The translations under genes and the position numbers were made by a program. Source: Bacilli bacterium (GTDB lineage Bacteria; Bacillota_I; Bacilli_A; RF39; UBA660). Taken from it: a stretch of DNA of 64,000 bases. A model generated the notes under the pieces. The model was not told where the DNA came from. It ran no database searches and saw only the letters and a program-made list of their open reading frames with translations. This document shows, one piece after another, positions 18,302 to 26,924 of the stretch (positions within the stretch are counted from its first letter, which is position 1; the number at the start of each line of letters is the position of its first letter). Where the stretch lies: NCBI GenBank assembly GCA_016295795.1, contig JAEDKN010000002.1, positions 1 through 64,000 of the forward strand, written 5' to 3'.

Positions 18302-19486
18302 ATGGCAAAAGAAAAATTTAATCGTTCAAAACCACATGTTAACATTGGTACAATTGGACACGTAGACCATGGTAAAACTACTTTAACTGCTGCAATTACT
18401 AAATGTTTAGCAGAAAAAGGTATGGCTGAATTCACTGATTATGCTAATATCGATAAAGCACCAGAAGAAAGGGAACGTGGTATTACAATTAATACTGCAC
18501 ATGTTGAGTATGAAACTGACAAACGTCACTATGCACATGTTGACTGTCCAGGACATGCTGATTATGTAAAAAACATGATTACAGGTGCAGCACAAATGGA
18601 TGGAGCAATACTAGTTATTGCCGCAAGTGATGGACCTATGGCACAAACTCGTGAACACATTCTTTTATCTCGCCAAGTTGGTGTTCCTAAAATGGTTGTG
18701 TTTATGAACAAATGTGATCAAGTTGATGATCCTGAGTTATTAGATTTAGTAGAAATGGAAATCCGCGATTTATTAAATGAATATGGATTTGATGGAGACA
18801 ATACTCCAATTATTCGTGGGTCTGCTTTAAAAGCTCTTGAGGGAGATCCTGAAGCAAAAGCTAAGATTTATGAATTAATGGATGCTGTTGACGAATGGAT
18901 TCCAACTCCAGAACGTGATACTGAAAAACCATTCTTAATGAGTATTGAAGATGTATTTACAATTACTGGACGTGGAACAGTTGTTACAGGACGTGTTGAA
19001 AGAGGACAATTAAAACTTAATGATACAGTAGAAATAGTTGGTATTAGAGACACTAAATCAACAGTTGTAACTGGAATTGAGATGTTTAGAAAACAACTTG
19101 ACTATGCTGAAGCAGGAGACAATGCAGGTGTATTATTACGTGGTATTTCTCGTGAAGAAGTAGAACGTGGTCAAGTATTAGCTAAACCAGGAAGTGTTAC
19201 TCCTCATCATAAATTTAAAGCACAAGTATACGTTTTATCCAAAGAAGAAGGTGGACGTCATACTCCATTCTTTGCAAATTACAGACCACAATTCTATTTT
19301 AGAACTACTGATGTAACTGGTGTTATAGAATTACCAGCTGGAGTAGATATGGTTATGCCTGGAGATAACGTTGAAATTACTGTTGATTTAATTCATCCAA
19401 TCGCAATTGAAAATGGTACTAAGTTCTCAATTCGTGAGGGTGGACGTACGGTTGGTGCTGGTAACGTTTCAGAAATTATTGAATAA
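18302..19486 (+). CDS. tuf: Translation elongation factor Tu
   Basis: EF-Tu delivers aminoacyl-tRNA to the ribosome. The 394-residue product has GTP motifs [34 protein letters not shown] and NKCDQVDD. Domains II and III are complete, ending with [17 protein letters not shown]. The ATG follows AAAGGAGG by 8 bases. It appears able to be transcribed alone from the promoter at 18240 and also by read-through from fusA. Confidence 0.98.
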   Translation: MAKEKFNRSKPHVNIGTIGHVDHGKTTLTAAITKCLAEKGMAEFTDYANIDKAPEERERGITINTAHVEYETDKRHYAHVDCPGHADYVKNMITGAAQMDGAILVIAASDGPMAQTREHILLSRQVGVPKMVVFMNKCDQVDDPELLDLVEMEIRDLLNEYGFDGDNTPIIRGSALKALEGDPEAKAKIYELMDAVDEWIPTPERDTEKPFLMSIEDVFTITGRGTVVTGRVERGQLKLNDTVEIVGIRDTKSTVVTGIEMFRKQLDYAEAGDNAGVLLRGISREEVERGQVLAKPGSVTPHHKFKAQVYVLSKEEGGRHTPFFANYRPQFYFRTTDVTGVIELPAGVDMVMPGDNVEITVDLIHPIAIENGTKFSIREGGRTVGAGNVSEIIE

Positions 19487-19510
19487 AAAAGAGTTTATCT
19501 CTTTTTTTTT
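19485..19510 (+). terminator. Terminator of tuf
   Basis: AAAAAAGAG (19485-19493) pairs with CTCTTTTTT (19499-19507) around TTTAT, followed by more T residues. It overlaps the stop codon. Confidence 0.6.
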
Positions 19511-19560
19511 AGTATAAATTTTTTAGTTTAAAAATTCAGAATTAAAATGCAAAAAAATAA

Positions 19561-19591
19561 AACCTCTTTCTTATAAAATCAGAAAGAGGTT
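19561..19591 (-). terminator. Terminator of the 19625 lipoprotein gene
   Basis: AACCTCTTTCT (19561-19571) and AGAAAGAGGTT (19581-19591) form a perfect 11-bp stem. On the minus strand it is followed by TTTTATTTTTTT. It may also back up tuf termination. Confidence 0.8.
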
Positions 19592-19624
19592 ATTCTTTAT
19601 ACTAATATTCTTATTAATACTATA

Positions 19625-20047
19625 TTATTTAACGTTGTTAAAAGAAGAGATAACGAAATCAAAGGCCTCGGTATTAATATTTTTTTCAATAACTAGGCCA
19701 GAATTATATTCGATTTCAATTTGTTCAACAACACCTTCAGAAGAAGATATATAGCCATTTTTGATTATATCTTTATAAGTTTCAGAATTAGTATCAAAAA
19801 TATAAAGAACAAACACACTATCATCATTTAAATAGTAATAATAAGTTTCGTCAGAATTATGCTCGGGATTAACAAGTTTAATCTTTTCAAAATCAATATT
19901 ATTTTTGGCTAATTCAGCATCAAATTTAGTAACTAAATCAGTATTTTCAGAAATTTCAGCAGAAGAATTAGATTGATTTTTATCACAAGCACAAGTAAGA
20001 ACCAAAATTACTAATAATAAAAATGGTAAAAGATTTTTGACTTTCAT
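19625..20047 (-). CDS. Hypothetical lipoprotein
   Basis: The 140-residue product has a lipoprotein-like signal peptide (MKVKNLLPFLLLVILVLTCACDKN). The lipid-modified Cys could be residue 19 or 21, and neither gives a textbook lipobox. After a Ser/Asn-rich linker, the mature part is acidic and beta-rich with many Tyr (DETYYYYLNDDSVFVLYIFDT). No family was recognised. AAAGGAGG precedes the ATG on the minus strand. It has its own promoter and terminator and is divergent from the zinc-protease gene. Confidence 0.75.
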   Translation of the reverse strand: MKVKNLLPFLLLVILVLTCACDKNQSNSSAEISENTDLVTKFDAELAKNNIDFEKIKLVNPEHNSDETYYYYLNDDSVFVLYIFDTNSETYKDIIKNGYISSSEGVVEQIEIEYNSGLVIEKNINTEAFDFVISSFNNVK

Positions 20048-20071
20048 AACAGCCTCCTTTATTATGGAATA

Positions 20072-20100
20072 ATTGTATCACAAAGAAAAACAATATTCAA
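20072..20100 (-). promoter_or_regulatory. Promoter of the 19625 lipoprotein gene
   Basis: On the minus strand, TTGAAT (20100-20095), 17-base spacer and TACAAT (20077-20072), with TG one base before the -10. Confidence 0.65.
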
Positions 20101-20108
20101 TGTAGTAA

Positions 20109-20137
20109 TTGACACAAAAGAATTAATGTAAGATAAT
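20109..20137 (+). promoter_or_regulatory. Promoter of the surface zinc-protease gene
   Basis: TTGACA (20109-20114), 17-base spacer, GATAAT (20132-20137). It is divergent from the lipoprotein promoter nine bases away. Confidence 0.6.
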
Positions 20138-20165
20138 AATAATAGAAAATAGGAAAGTGATAAAT

Positions 20166-21737
20166 GTGAAAGAAGAAAAGAAAAACCAAAAATGGGAAAT
20201 AATAGCATTTGTAGTGGTATTGATAGTATTAATAGTAGCAATAATATTTGTAATAATAAAAAATATTACAAAAGAAGTTGAAGGAAATAAAAATGAAGCT
20301 ATAGTAGTACCAACTGTATTATACTTTGATAATGTAATAGGTTCAGAGGTAGAAAAAGGAACAAGAATAGAAGCAAAAGGTTTTTTTACGTATGTAGGAG
20401 TTAAGGATTACTATTTTAAAGCTGGTGCATATGATGAAAATACAAAGATAGTAGAAACCAATTGTACCAAGGTGGATGTAAGTAAATATTCTACTGTTAA
20501 ATTTAACGTAAATAAGAGTGGAATGTATGCGAAATGGACGATATATAGTGATAGTGTATGTAAAAGGAAGGTAATAGATTATAAAACAAGGGAGTATGAA
20601 GTAAAAGGTAGTAGCACATCGACAAATAAGACATTCAAAGCAACATTTGATAAAAATGGAGCAACAAGTATAGGAAGTAGTAGTTTGAGTTGTAACACAA
20701 CAGGTAGCTCATGCACAGTAAAAGCACCAAGTATAAAAAGAGATGGATATACAATAGTAGGATGGAATACATCAAAGAATGCAACAACAGCACAATATAA
20801 AGTAGGAAGTACAATAACATTAACGAAAAATACAACATTTTATGCTATTACAAAGAAAAACACAACTGGCAGTAGTTCTTCAGGAACTACAACAACAAAG
20901 ACATTCAAAGCAACATTTGATAAAAATGGAGCAACTAGTATAGGAAGTAGTAGTTTGAGTTGTAACACAACAGGTAGCTCATGCACAGTAAAAGCACCAA
21001 GTATAAAAAGAGATGGATATACAATAGTAGGATGGAATACATCAAAGAATGCAACAACAGCACAATATAAAGTAGGAAGTACAATAACATTAACGAAAAA
21101 TACAACATTTTATGCTATTACAAAGAAGAATACAACTAGTGGTAGTTCTTCTAGTAGTTCTAGCAGTAGTAAGGCTAAAAACGGAATAGCTTATTCAAAA
21201 AAAGTAAATGGAACTACTGTGTATGTTGAGAATGGTTGCTCATCTTCTATAGTAAATAAATACATAGCTGATATACAAGCCAATCCAAGTTATTTAGTTC
21301 AAGCAGGGAATATATATATATTAACAAAAAATTCATTTAATAGTTATTATGGGACACAAAATGCTATAGGAATGACTAGTGGATTTGCTATGCTTTGGGC
21401 TTCTGATATTAGATGTGATTCTTACTATGATGGGGTTGTTGCTCATGAACTTGCACATGGAATGGATGGCTATTATGCATTTTTAAAGGGAAAGGGTCGA
21501 ATTTCTGCAAGAAGGGAATTTACGCAATTATATAATAAATATTATAAAAAAATATTAACTGATTACGCATTTGATGAAGGTACAGACGAGTTCTTTGCAG
21601 AAGCATATGCATTTTACTTTGGTAAATACATATCAAAGCCTTCAAAAGAATTGTCTGGATATAGACAAAATTACCCAGGAGAATTAAAAACGTTGATGGA
21701 ACAAACTCTTAAAGAAATGTCTCAAGTTAATTGGTAA
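20166..21737 (+). CDS. Membrane-anchored zinc metalloprotease with two InlB-like repeats
   Basis: The 523-residue product has an N-terminal cytoplasmic segment and one membrane anchor (IIAFVVVLIVLIVAIIFVIIKN). A beta-rich domain follows, then two near-identical 90-residue units of the Listeria-Bacteroides/InlB B-repeat type (FKATFDKNGATSIGSSSL ... YTIVGWNTSKNATT), joined by Ser/Thr linkers. The C-terminal peptidase domain contains the zincin motif HELAHGMD and a downstream DEFFAEAYAFYF, which supplies a Glu ligand. This pattern resembles the anthrax lethal factor/Pro-Pro endopeptidase (M34-like) group, so cleavage of surface proteins is possible. I chose GTG at 20166 because AGGAAAG lies 8 bases upstream; the in-frame GTG at 20157 overlaps it. 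Confidence is good for a metalloprotease and low for the substrate. Confidence 0.8.
   Translation: MKEEKKNQKWEIIAFVVVLIVLIVAIIFVIIKNITKEVEGNKNEAIVVPTVLYFDNVIGSEVEKGTRIEAKGFFTYVGVKDYYFKAGAYDENTKIVETNCTKVDVSKYSTVKFNVNKSGMYAKWTIYSDSVCKRKVIDYKTREYEVKGSSTSTNKTFKATFDKNGATSIGSSSLSCNTTGSSCTVKAPSIKRDGYTIVGWNTSKNATTAQYKVGSTITLTKNTTFYAITKKNTTGSSSSGTTTTKTFKATFDKNGATSIGSSSLSCNTTGSSCTVKAPSIKRDGYTIVGWNTSKNATTAQYKVGSTITLTKNTTFYAITKKNTTSGSSSSSSSSSKAKNGIAYSKKVNGTTVYVENGCSSSIVNKYIADIQANPSYLVQAGNIYILTKNSFNSYYGTQNAIGMTSGFAMLWASDIRCDSYYDGVVAHELAHGMDGYYAFLKGKGRISARREFTQLYNKYYKKILTDYAFDEGTDEFFAEAYAFYFGKYISKPSKELSGYRQNYPGELKTLMEQTLKEMSQVNW
20628..21139 (+). repeat. Tandem in-gene duplication encoding two repeat units
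   Basis: Two copies of about 242 bp (20628-20869 and 20898-21139) are offset by exactly 270 bp. I count about three base differences. The near-identity at synonymous positions indicates a recent duplication or gene conversion. Confidence 0.9.
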
Positions 21738-21740
21738 GAA

Positions 21741-21775
21741 AAAAGAGCAAAAGATTTTATTTCTTTTGCTCTTTT
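21741..21775. terminator. Bidirectional terminator between the protease and FemAB genes
   Basis: AAAAGAGCAAAAGA (21741-21754) pairs perfectly with TCTTTTGCTCTTTT (21762-21775) around TTTTATT. It overlaps the 3' end of the minus-strand gene. Confidence 0.85.
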
Positions 21776-23019
21776 AAATTGTACTTATCTTTCGTATTTC
21801 TATATAAAGCGTACATTGGTTTATTTATTATTATATTAAATTCACCGATGTATTCTGTTGCTAAACTATTATATCCAAGTTTTGCTTCATTCAATCCCTT
21901 ATAACGATTGTTATCTGTAAAATCTCCAGAGATTGCATTTAAATCAAAAAATGAAATCTCTGATTGTGCATATTTTTCTATTATTTTCCATTTTGTAAGA
22001 TATCCGGGGCATAAATTGTTATATTCTTCTGAGTAGCCATCAATTAATAAATTAATTTGATTTCCGTATTTAATTATTATGGCACCACCAATAAGCAATC
22101 CTTCAGGATGATCCTTTAACAACTGTGTGGATATAATTAGATGTTTTTTATATGATGCAAGTATCCTATCTGATTCCATTTTTTTATTTAACACAGTTCT
22201 CATGTCCTTGCCTTTGTAACCCTCTTCTTGTATAACATTATTTAGATAATCATTAACTTCTGATTCTTTTTCAAATAAATGCTTACTGTTAGATACATAA
22301 ACTTCAGTATTTATTTTGGCTAAATAGATTTCAAAAGAGTCCTGAAAATTTTTCTTAAATTCTTGATAATACCTTAATGAATAGTTTCCTTTTTTTCTAA
22401 TGAATTCGTAGATTTGTTCTATATTATTAGTATTATCTTTGTATATTTCAACGCCAAATTTTACAGCCTTTCTAAGTTTGTTACGAACTTGTTTTTCTAA
22501 ATCATAAAATAATTCTGTTGCTTTTTTATTTTGCATATCTAAAATCGCATGCCATCTTGGTTTAACTGCTTCTAAATAATTATTAAATCCGCAGTGATTA
22601 AAGCCAGTGTTTTTCAAACAAGACATAATTTTATCTATTTCGTTATTTTGACTTATTATATTACCTTCTTGGTCTCTAATGCTTTTAACTATTAGTGGAT
22701 CAATTTTCAATATTAGAAAGCTCTGTTTAAACAAATAGCTTTTCATTTTTTTTACTGCTTCAGGTAGTAATTTATAATCATTGTAATTAATCAATAATCC
22801 ATGAGGGGCATATCCGTATTTAAATCCCATGAATATAGGCCTATGCAAAATTAAGGAAACACCAATCAAATTGCCATTATGAACAAATCCTATATAGGAG
22901 GCTTTAAAACCAAAGTTAGTCATCAAGGTACCATATGCAACAGATTGATAATAGTTTCTTAAAGGATGATTTCTGGCAAAATTTTCAAACTCACTATATT
23001 TCAAGTTAACTATCTTCAT
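21757..23019 (-). CDS. FemAB-family aminoacyltransferase (peptidoglycan interpeptide bridge)
   Basis: FemABX/MurM proteins add amino acids from aminoacyl-tRNA to the stem-peptide lysine of lipid II. The 420-residue product has the family pattern: YYQSVAYGTLMTNFGFKASYIG near the start, GYAPHGLLINYND, a basic coiled-coil-like segment around LEKQVRNKLRKAVKFG, then the second GNAT fold with GGAIIIKYGNQINLLIDGYSEEYNNLCPGYLTKWKIIE and YKGLNEAKLGYNSLATEYIGEF. The added amino acid cannot be told from the sequence. It implies a branched, Lys-type peptidoglycan. AGGAGG precedes the start, and the gene has its own promoter. Confidence 0.88.
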   Translation of the reverse strand: MKIVNLKYSEFENFARNHPLRNYYQSVAYGTLMTNFGFKASYIGFVHNGNLIGVSLILHRPIFMGFKYGYAPHGLLINYNDYKLLPEAVKKMKSYLFKQSFLILKIDPLIVKSIRDQEGNIISQNNEIDKIMSCLKNTGFNHCGFNNYLEAVKPRWHAILDMQNKKATELFYDLEKQVRNKLRKAVKFGVEIYKDNTNNIEQIYEFIRKKGNYSLRYYQEFKKNFQDSFEIYLAKINTEVYVSNSKHLFEKESEVNDYLNNVIQEEGYKGKDMRTVLNKKMESDRILASYKKHLIISTQLLKDHPEGLLIGGAIIIKYGNQINLLIDGYSEEYNNLCPGYLTKWKIIEKYAQSEISFFDLNAISGDFTDNNRYKGLNEAKLGYNSLATEYIGEFNIIINKPMYALYRNTKDKYNLKEQKK

Positions 23020-23051
23020 ACTTAAACCTCCTATGACTCATTATATAAGAA

Positions 23052-23080
23052 ATTATAACACAATATTAAATATTTTTGAA
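23052..23080 (-). promoter_or_regulatory. Promoter of the FemAB-family gene
   Basis: On the minus strand, TTCAAA (23080-23075), 17-base spacer and TATAAT (23057-23052), with an extended TG one base upstream of the -10. Confidence 0.6.
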
Positions 23081-23107
23081 TAAATTTATATTAATATTAT
23101 GTGCTAA

Positions 23108-23152
23108 ATTAATCTAATACTTGCATTTTTAAACATTCTATGTTAGATTAAT
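23108..23152 (+). promoter_or_regulatory. Inverted repeat in the secG upstream region
   Basis: ATTAATCTAA (23108-23117) and TTAGATTAAT (23143-23152) are perfect 10-base inverted repeats. They surround a possible promoter (TTGCAT at 23121-23126 and TAGATT at 23144-23149, 17-base spacer). The second arm overlaps this -10, so a repressor site or leader hairpin is conceivable. Confidence 0.35.
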
Positions 23153-23176
23153 TAATAGTGATACGGAGGGATCGAC

Positions 23177-23392
23177 TTGAAAACATTTTTGTTAATAATA
23201 TCTTTGTTACTTATTGCAATTGTTTTATTACAAAGTAATAAAGCAGAGAGTGCATCGCAAATAATTTCTGGTGGGAATTCTGACTTATTTAGTAGAAGAA
23301 AAGAGCGTGGAGTAGAACTTTTAATCAGTAGAATCACATTAGCGCTAGGAATGATTTTTTTCCTAGTAAGTTTGATAGCTGAATTTATATAA
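23177..23392 (+). CDS. secG: Preprotein translocase subunit SecG
   Basis: SecG is the small accessory subunit of SecYEG. The 71-residue product has two transmembrane helices (LLIISLLLIAIVLLQS and ITLALGMIFFLVSLIAEFI) joined by a loop with the typical LLQSNKAESAS...GGNSDLFSRRKERG. The start is TTG at 23177, 6 bases after GGAGGG. The secG-rnr-smpB-ssrA order is common in Bacillota. Confidence 0.92.
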   Translation: MKTFLLIISLLLIAIVLLQSNKAESASQIISGGNSDLFSRRKERGVELLISRITLALGMIFFLVSLIAEFI

Positions 23393-23394
23393 TT

Positions 23395-23417
23395 AGACTG
23401 TAAAAAGTCTTTTTTTT
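23395..23417 (+). terminator. Terminator after secG
   Basis: AGACT (23395-23399) pairs with AGTCT (23406-23410) around GTAAAA, followed by eight T residues. The stem is short. A TATAAT at 23422-23427 lies just downstream and could start rnr transcription, although its -35 (TGTAAA, 17-base spacer) is poor. Confidence 0.6.
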
Positions 23418-23456
23418 ATTGTATAATTGTATTTAAGGATATATAAGGTGGATTAT

Positions 23457-25556
23457 ATGGAAGAAAAAATTTTGGAAATATTAAGAAAATCGGGTAAAGC
23501 ATTATCTATAGAGGAATTGGACTCTTGTTTGGAATTGAATACTATAGAAGAAACAAGAGAGTTTTCAGATGCCTTAAGAAAGCTTGAAGTAGAGTATAAA
23601 GTGTATCATTCAAATAAAGATCGTTATATGCTTTTAGAAGATAGTAATCTTAGAAAAGGTAGATTAAGAGTGAATAAAAAAGGATTCGGGTTTGTTGAAG
23701 TTAGAGACGAGGAAGATATATTTATCTCTGAAACAAATATAAATAAAGCACTAAATAATGATACCGTCATAGTAGAAATTTTAAGTAAGAATAATGGTGA
23801 AAAAAGAGAGGGAAGAATTCTTAAGATTTTAGAGAGAGATTTATCCACAGTTGTTGGGGAAATTTATTTTAAAAAAAATAAGGGATATATAATTCCCGAC
23901 GATAGAAAACTTGATATTCAACTTGAAGTTGATAAGGATAAAGCAATGGGTGCAGTTGATGGACATAAGGTAGTAGCTAGAATATTGAAAAATATTACAA
24001 AAAATCGCTATAAAGGTGAAATAATAAAGATAATTGGTCATAAAAATGATCCTGGTGTAGATATTCTTTCTATTGTTTATAAATATGAGATAAATGATTC
24101 TTTCCCTGATGAAGTAATAAAGGAATTGGATGGTATTCCAGAAGAGGTGAGCTCAAAAGAGAAAATTGGACGAAAGGATTTAACTAATGAAGTAATATTT
24201 ACAATAGATGGGGATGACACTAAAGATATAGATGATGCTATCTCTATTGAAGTTCTTGAAAATGGTAATTACAAATTAGGTGTACATATTGCAGATGTTT
24301 CCTATTATGTAAAGGAAGGTTCAGCACTAGACAAGGAAGCTATGGATAGAGGGACTTCTGTTTATCTTGTTGATAGAGTAATTCCGATGTTTCCACATAA
24401 ATTATCAAATGGTATCTGTTCTTTAAATCCTGGTGTAGAAAGACTAGCAATCTCTTGTGTTATGGAAGTAGATCAAAATGGAAAGACAGTGGATTATCAA
24501 ATATTTGAAAGTGTGATAAAATCAAGAATTCAAATGACTTATAAAAAAGTTAATCGGGTTATAGAGAAAAATGAGATTCCTGATGGATATGAACCATATG
24601 TGCAGAAATTAAAACTAATGGATGAGTTATCAAAAATTATTAGAAAGAACAAGGAAAATAGGGGATACATTGATTTTGATGTTGATGAAGCAAAAATCTT
24701 GGTAGATGAAAAGTGTCATCCAACAGATGTTATATTGAGATCTCGAGGAAGAGGAGAAAATATAATTGAAGATTTTATGATTCAAGCAAATGAATGTGTA
24801 GCAACGCATATATTTTATATGGACTTACCTTTTATCTATCGTATTCACGAATATCCAAAAGAAGAAAAAATTAGAGATTTTATATCGTTTGTACAGAGTT
24901 TAGGTTATACAATCAATTTTAATTTAAAAGATATGAGTCCAAAATCAATCCAAAAATTAATAAGTTCTTTAAAGGATAAAAAAGAATTTAAAGTTTTATC
25001 TAGCTTACTTTTACGAAATATGCAAAAGGCAATATATTTGCCCCAAAATTTAGGGCATTATGGATTAGCTAGTAAGTGCTATACTCATTTTACTTCACCA
25101 ATCAGAAGATATCCGGATACTACTGTTCATAGACTTCTTAGAACCTATTTGTTTAATGGGGATATATCTACGCAAACCATAAATAAATGGCAAGAAAAAT
25201 TAGTATATATTGCTGAGAATTCGTCTTTTAAAGAAAGAGAATCCGTAGAATGTGAACGTGAAGTAGAAGATATGAAAATGGCCGAATATATGGAAGATCA
25301 TATAGGTGAAGAATATAAAGGTATCATTTCATCTGTTACGAATTTTGGATTGTTTGTTCAACTGGATAATCTTATAGAGGGACTAGTACATGTAAATGAT
25401 ATGAAGGATTACTTTGTTTATGATGAAGCAACTCAGACCCTTACTGGTGAAAAAACAAAAATGAGATATACTCTAGGAGATGAGGTGCTAATAAAAGTAA
25501 AAGCAGCCTCACATGAAGCTAAAACTATAGATTTTGAAATTATAAAGAAATTGTAG
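23457..25556 (+). CDS. rnr: Ribonuclease R
   Basis: RNase R is a 3'-5' exoribonuclease that degrades structured RNA and works with tmRNA. The 699-residue product has an N-terminal helix-turn-helix-like segment, cold-shock domains (GRLRVNKKGFGFVEV), the RNB catalytic domain with DGDDTKDIDDAISIE (metal-binding Asp cluster) and HIADVSYYV, the region YTHFTSPIRRYPD, and a C-terminal S1 domain (GIISSVTNFGLFVQLDNLIEGLVHV). I chose ATG at 23457, after AAGGTGG, over an in-frame ATG at 23427. smpB follows after 5 bases. Confidence 0.95.
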   Translation: MEEKILEILRKSGKALSIEELDSCLELNTIEETREFSDALRKLEVEYKVYHSNKDRYMLLEDSNLRKGRLRVNKKGFGFVEVRDEEDIFISETNINKALNNDTVIVEILSKNNGEKREGRILKILERDLSTVVGEIYFKKNKGYIIPDDRKLDIQLEVDKDKAMGAVDGHKVVARILKNITKNRYKGEIIKIIGHKNDPGVDILSIVYKYEINDSFPDEVIKELDGIPEEVSSKEKIGRKDLTNEVIFTIDGDDTKDIDDAISIEVLENGNYKLGVHIADVSYYVKEGSALDKEAMDRGTSVYLVDRVIPMFPHKLSNGICSLNPGVERLAISCVMEVDQNGKTVDYQIFESVIKSRIQMTYKKVNRVIEKNEIPDGYEPYVQKLKLMDELSKIIRKNKENRGYIDFDVDEAKILVDEKCHPTDVILRSRGRGENIIEDFMIQANECVATHIFYMDLPFIYRIHEYPKEEKIRDFISFVQSLGYTINFNLKDMSPKSIQKLISSLKDKKEFKVLSSLLLRNMQKAIYLPQNLGHYGLASKCYTHFTSPIRRYPDTTVHRLLRTYLFNGDISTQTINKWQEKLVYIAENSSFKERESVECEREVEDMKMAEYMEDHIGEEYKGIISSVTNFGLFVQLDNLIEGLVHVNDMKDYFVYDEATQTLTGEKTKMRYTLGDEVLIKVKAASHEAKTIDFEIIKKL

Positions 25557-25561
25557 GTGAT

Positions 25562-26005
25562 ATGGTGGAAATACTTAATAGGCGAGCAAAGCACGATTAT
25601 TTTATAGAAGAAGAATATGAATGTGGGATAGTTTTAACTGGGACAGAAATTAAAGCTATTAGAGATGGAAAATGCAATTTGAAAGATAGTTATGCTGTTA
25701 TAAGAAAAAACGAAATTTATTTACTTAATATGTTTATATCTCATTATAAGGAAGGAAATATTTTTAATCATAATGAAACAAGAACTAGAAAACTTTTAAT
25801 GCATAAAAAGGAAATATTAAAACTTAGTGAGAAAATCAATTTACAAGGATTTACTTTAATTCCTCTAAAATTGTATTTCAAAAACAATAAAGCAAAGATA
25901 TTATTGGGTTTATGTAAAGGAAAAAAGAATTATGATAAAAGAGAAAGTATAAAGGAAAGGGATATACAAAGACAAATGGATAAGTCTAGTAAGATCAGAT
26001 ACTGA
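25562..26005 (+). CDS. smpB: SsrA-binding protein SmpB
   Basis: SmpB binds tmRNA and brings it to stalled ribosomes. The 147-residue product has the OB-fold start NRRAKHDYFIEEEYECGIVLTGTEIKAIRDGKCNLKDSYA and the basic C-terminal tail KKNYDKRESIKERD, typical of the family. The start lies six bases after rnr, and the tmRNA gene follows, which agrees with its role. Confidence 0.96.
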   Translation: MVEILNRRAKHDYFIEEEYECGIVLTGTEIKAIRDGKCNLKDSYAVIRKNEIYLLNMFISHYKEGNIFNHNETRTRKLLMHKKEILKLSEKINLQGFTLIPLKLYFKNNKAKILLGLCKGKKNYDKRESIKERDIQRQMDKSSKIRY

Positions 26006-26014
26006 GCAATTTTA

Positions 26015-26043
26015 TTGAAAAAAAGCATAAATTATGATATAAT
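26015..26043 (+). promoter_or_regulatory. Promoter of ssrA
   Basis: TTGAAA (26015-26020), 17-base spacer, TATAAT (26038-26043) with extended TG. The RNA 5' end at 26053 is at the expected distance. Confidence 0.8.
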
Positions 26044-26052
26044 CTAGTTCAT

Positions 26053-26433
26053 GGGGCCGACTAGGTTTCGACAGGAAGGATTGAATTTAGATAGCAAGTA
26101 GGAAGCAAACCTTAAATTGCATCAGTTAAATATAACTGGAAACAAAATTAAAGATGCATTCGCTTCAATGTTTAATAAAAACGCTGTAGCTTTTGCCTAA
26201 TTTATTAGGGAATGCGCTCTTATAAATTCTTTTCCTACGGGAATTTATTAAGGGCTGATTTTAGTAGGATATATTTCCGTTATGTCTATGAATGGAAATG
26301 AATTTTTATAGACTAGTTATATAATTGGTTGTTAATTACTTGTTATATAATGAATTTTATTAATTAACTAAACTTGTAGAAGTCTATCTGTCACCCTTTT
26401 TGGACGGGAGTTCGATTCTCCCCGGCTCCACCA
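26053..26433 (+). ncRNA. ssrA: Transfer-messenger RNA (tmRNA)
   Basis: The 5' end GGGGCCG (26053-26059) pairs with CGGCTCC (26423-26429), followed by discriminator A and an encoded CCA. The T-arm reads GGGAGTTCGATTCTCCC, and the 5' region has the typical GGTTTCGACAGG. The resume codon is probably GGA at 26138, in the context TAACTGGA seen in B. subtilis. It gives the encoded tag GNKIKDAFASMFNKNAVAFA with stop TAA at 26198-26200. The hydrophobic AFA end would be a proteolysis signal. SmpB is encoded just upstream. Confidence 0.93.
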
Positions 26434-26471
26434 GTTTGATAGGAAACTCGAATTTTTCGAGATTAAAATAT

Positions 26472-26505
26472 AAAATATCGGAGTAGTTTACTCCGATATT
26501 TTTTC
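26472..26505 (+). terminator. Terminator of ssrA
   Basis: AAAATATCGGAGTA (26472-26485) pairs with TACTCCGATATTTT (26489-26502), followed by T residues. A smaller hairpin, CTCGAA with TTCGAG, lies at about 26447-26461. Confidence 0.85.
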
Positions 26506-26526
26506 TTTACGATATAATTGCGCAAT

Positions 26527-26566
26527 AAAAATCAAGGGTATAAATAAATTTTGCCCTCGATTTTTT
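26527..26566 (-). terminator. Terminator of the YjcZ-like gene
   Basis: AAAATCAAGGG (26528-26538) and CCCTCGATTTT (26554-26564) form a stem with one mismatch. T-runs exist in both directions. On the minus strand it lies downstream of the 26641 gene. Confidence 0.6.
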
Positions 26567-26640
26567 ATTAAGGTTTTCTAATTATTGTGTTAAATTAGTA
26601 CGATATATTTTAGAAGACGTTAAAAGTTATACACTAGTTG

Positions 26641-26772
26641 TTATATGCAATTTTTTGATTCGGGGCATCTGAATAGGAATAGGATTATAAATATTATTAT
26701 GATTATCCAAATCCAATAATTATTATTGCCACCACAGCAGCAACTAGGATATCCATAATTATATCCGTACAT
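26641..26772 (-). CDS. YjcZ-like small hydrophobic protein, 43 aa
   Basis: A 43-codon frame on the minus strand encodes MYGYNYGYPSCCCGG, a short Asn-rich turn, then the helix WIWIIIIIFIILFLF and a polar end. The Gly/Tyr-rich head with a single C-terminal membrane helix is the pattern of the YjcZ/sporulation-associated micro-proteins of Bacillota. AAAGGAGAAT lies 6 bases before the ATG, and a promoter and terminator flank it, so it is very probably expressed. The three adjacent Cys and the CP motif after the helix are unusual. Function unknown. Confidence 0.75.
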   Translation of the reverse strand: MYGYNYGYPSCCCGGNNNYWIWIIIIIFIILFLFRCPESKNCI

Positions 26773-26794
26773 AAAATCATTCTCCTTTCAATAT

Positions 26795-26822
26795 ATTATA
26801 TTTTTATATTTTAAAAGTGCAA
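26795..26822 (-). promoter_or_regulatory. Promoter of the YjcZ-like gene
   Basis: On the minus strand, TTGCAC (26822-26817), 16-base spacer and TATAAT (26800-26795). Confidence 0.55.
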
Positions 26823-26924
26823 CGTTATAAACCTAGTGAAATAGGGCTTTTATCACAATGCTATCTTTATTATTTATCGAATATAAAAAATATAAACAAA
26901 TATAATTAATTGGAGGATTATATA

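Noticed and set aside
20628..21139. CRISPR or other short repeat array.
   Set aside because: The repeats are two long in-frame protein-coding copies.
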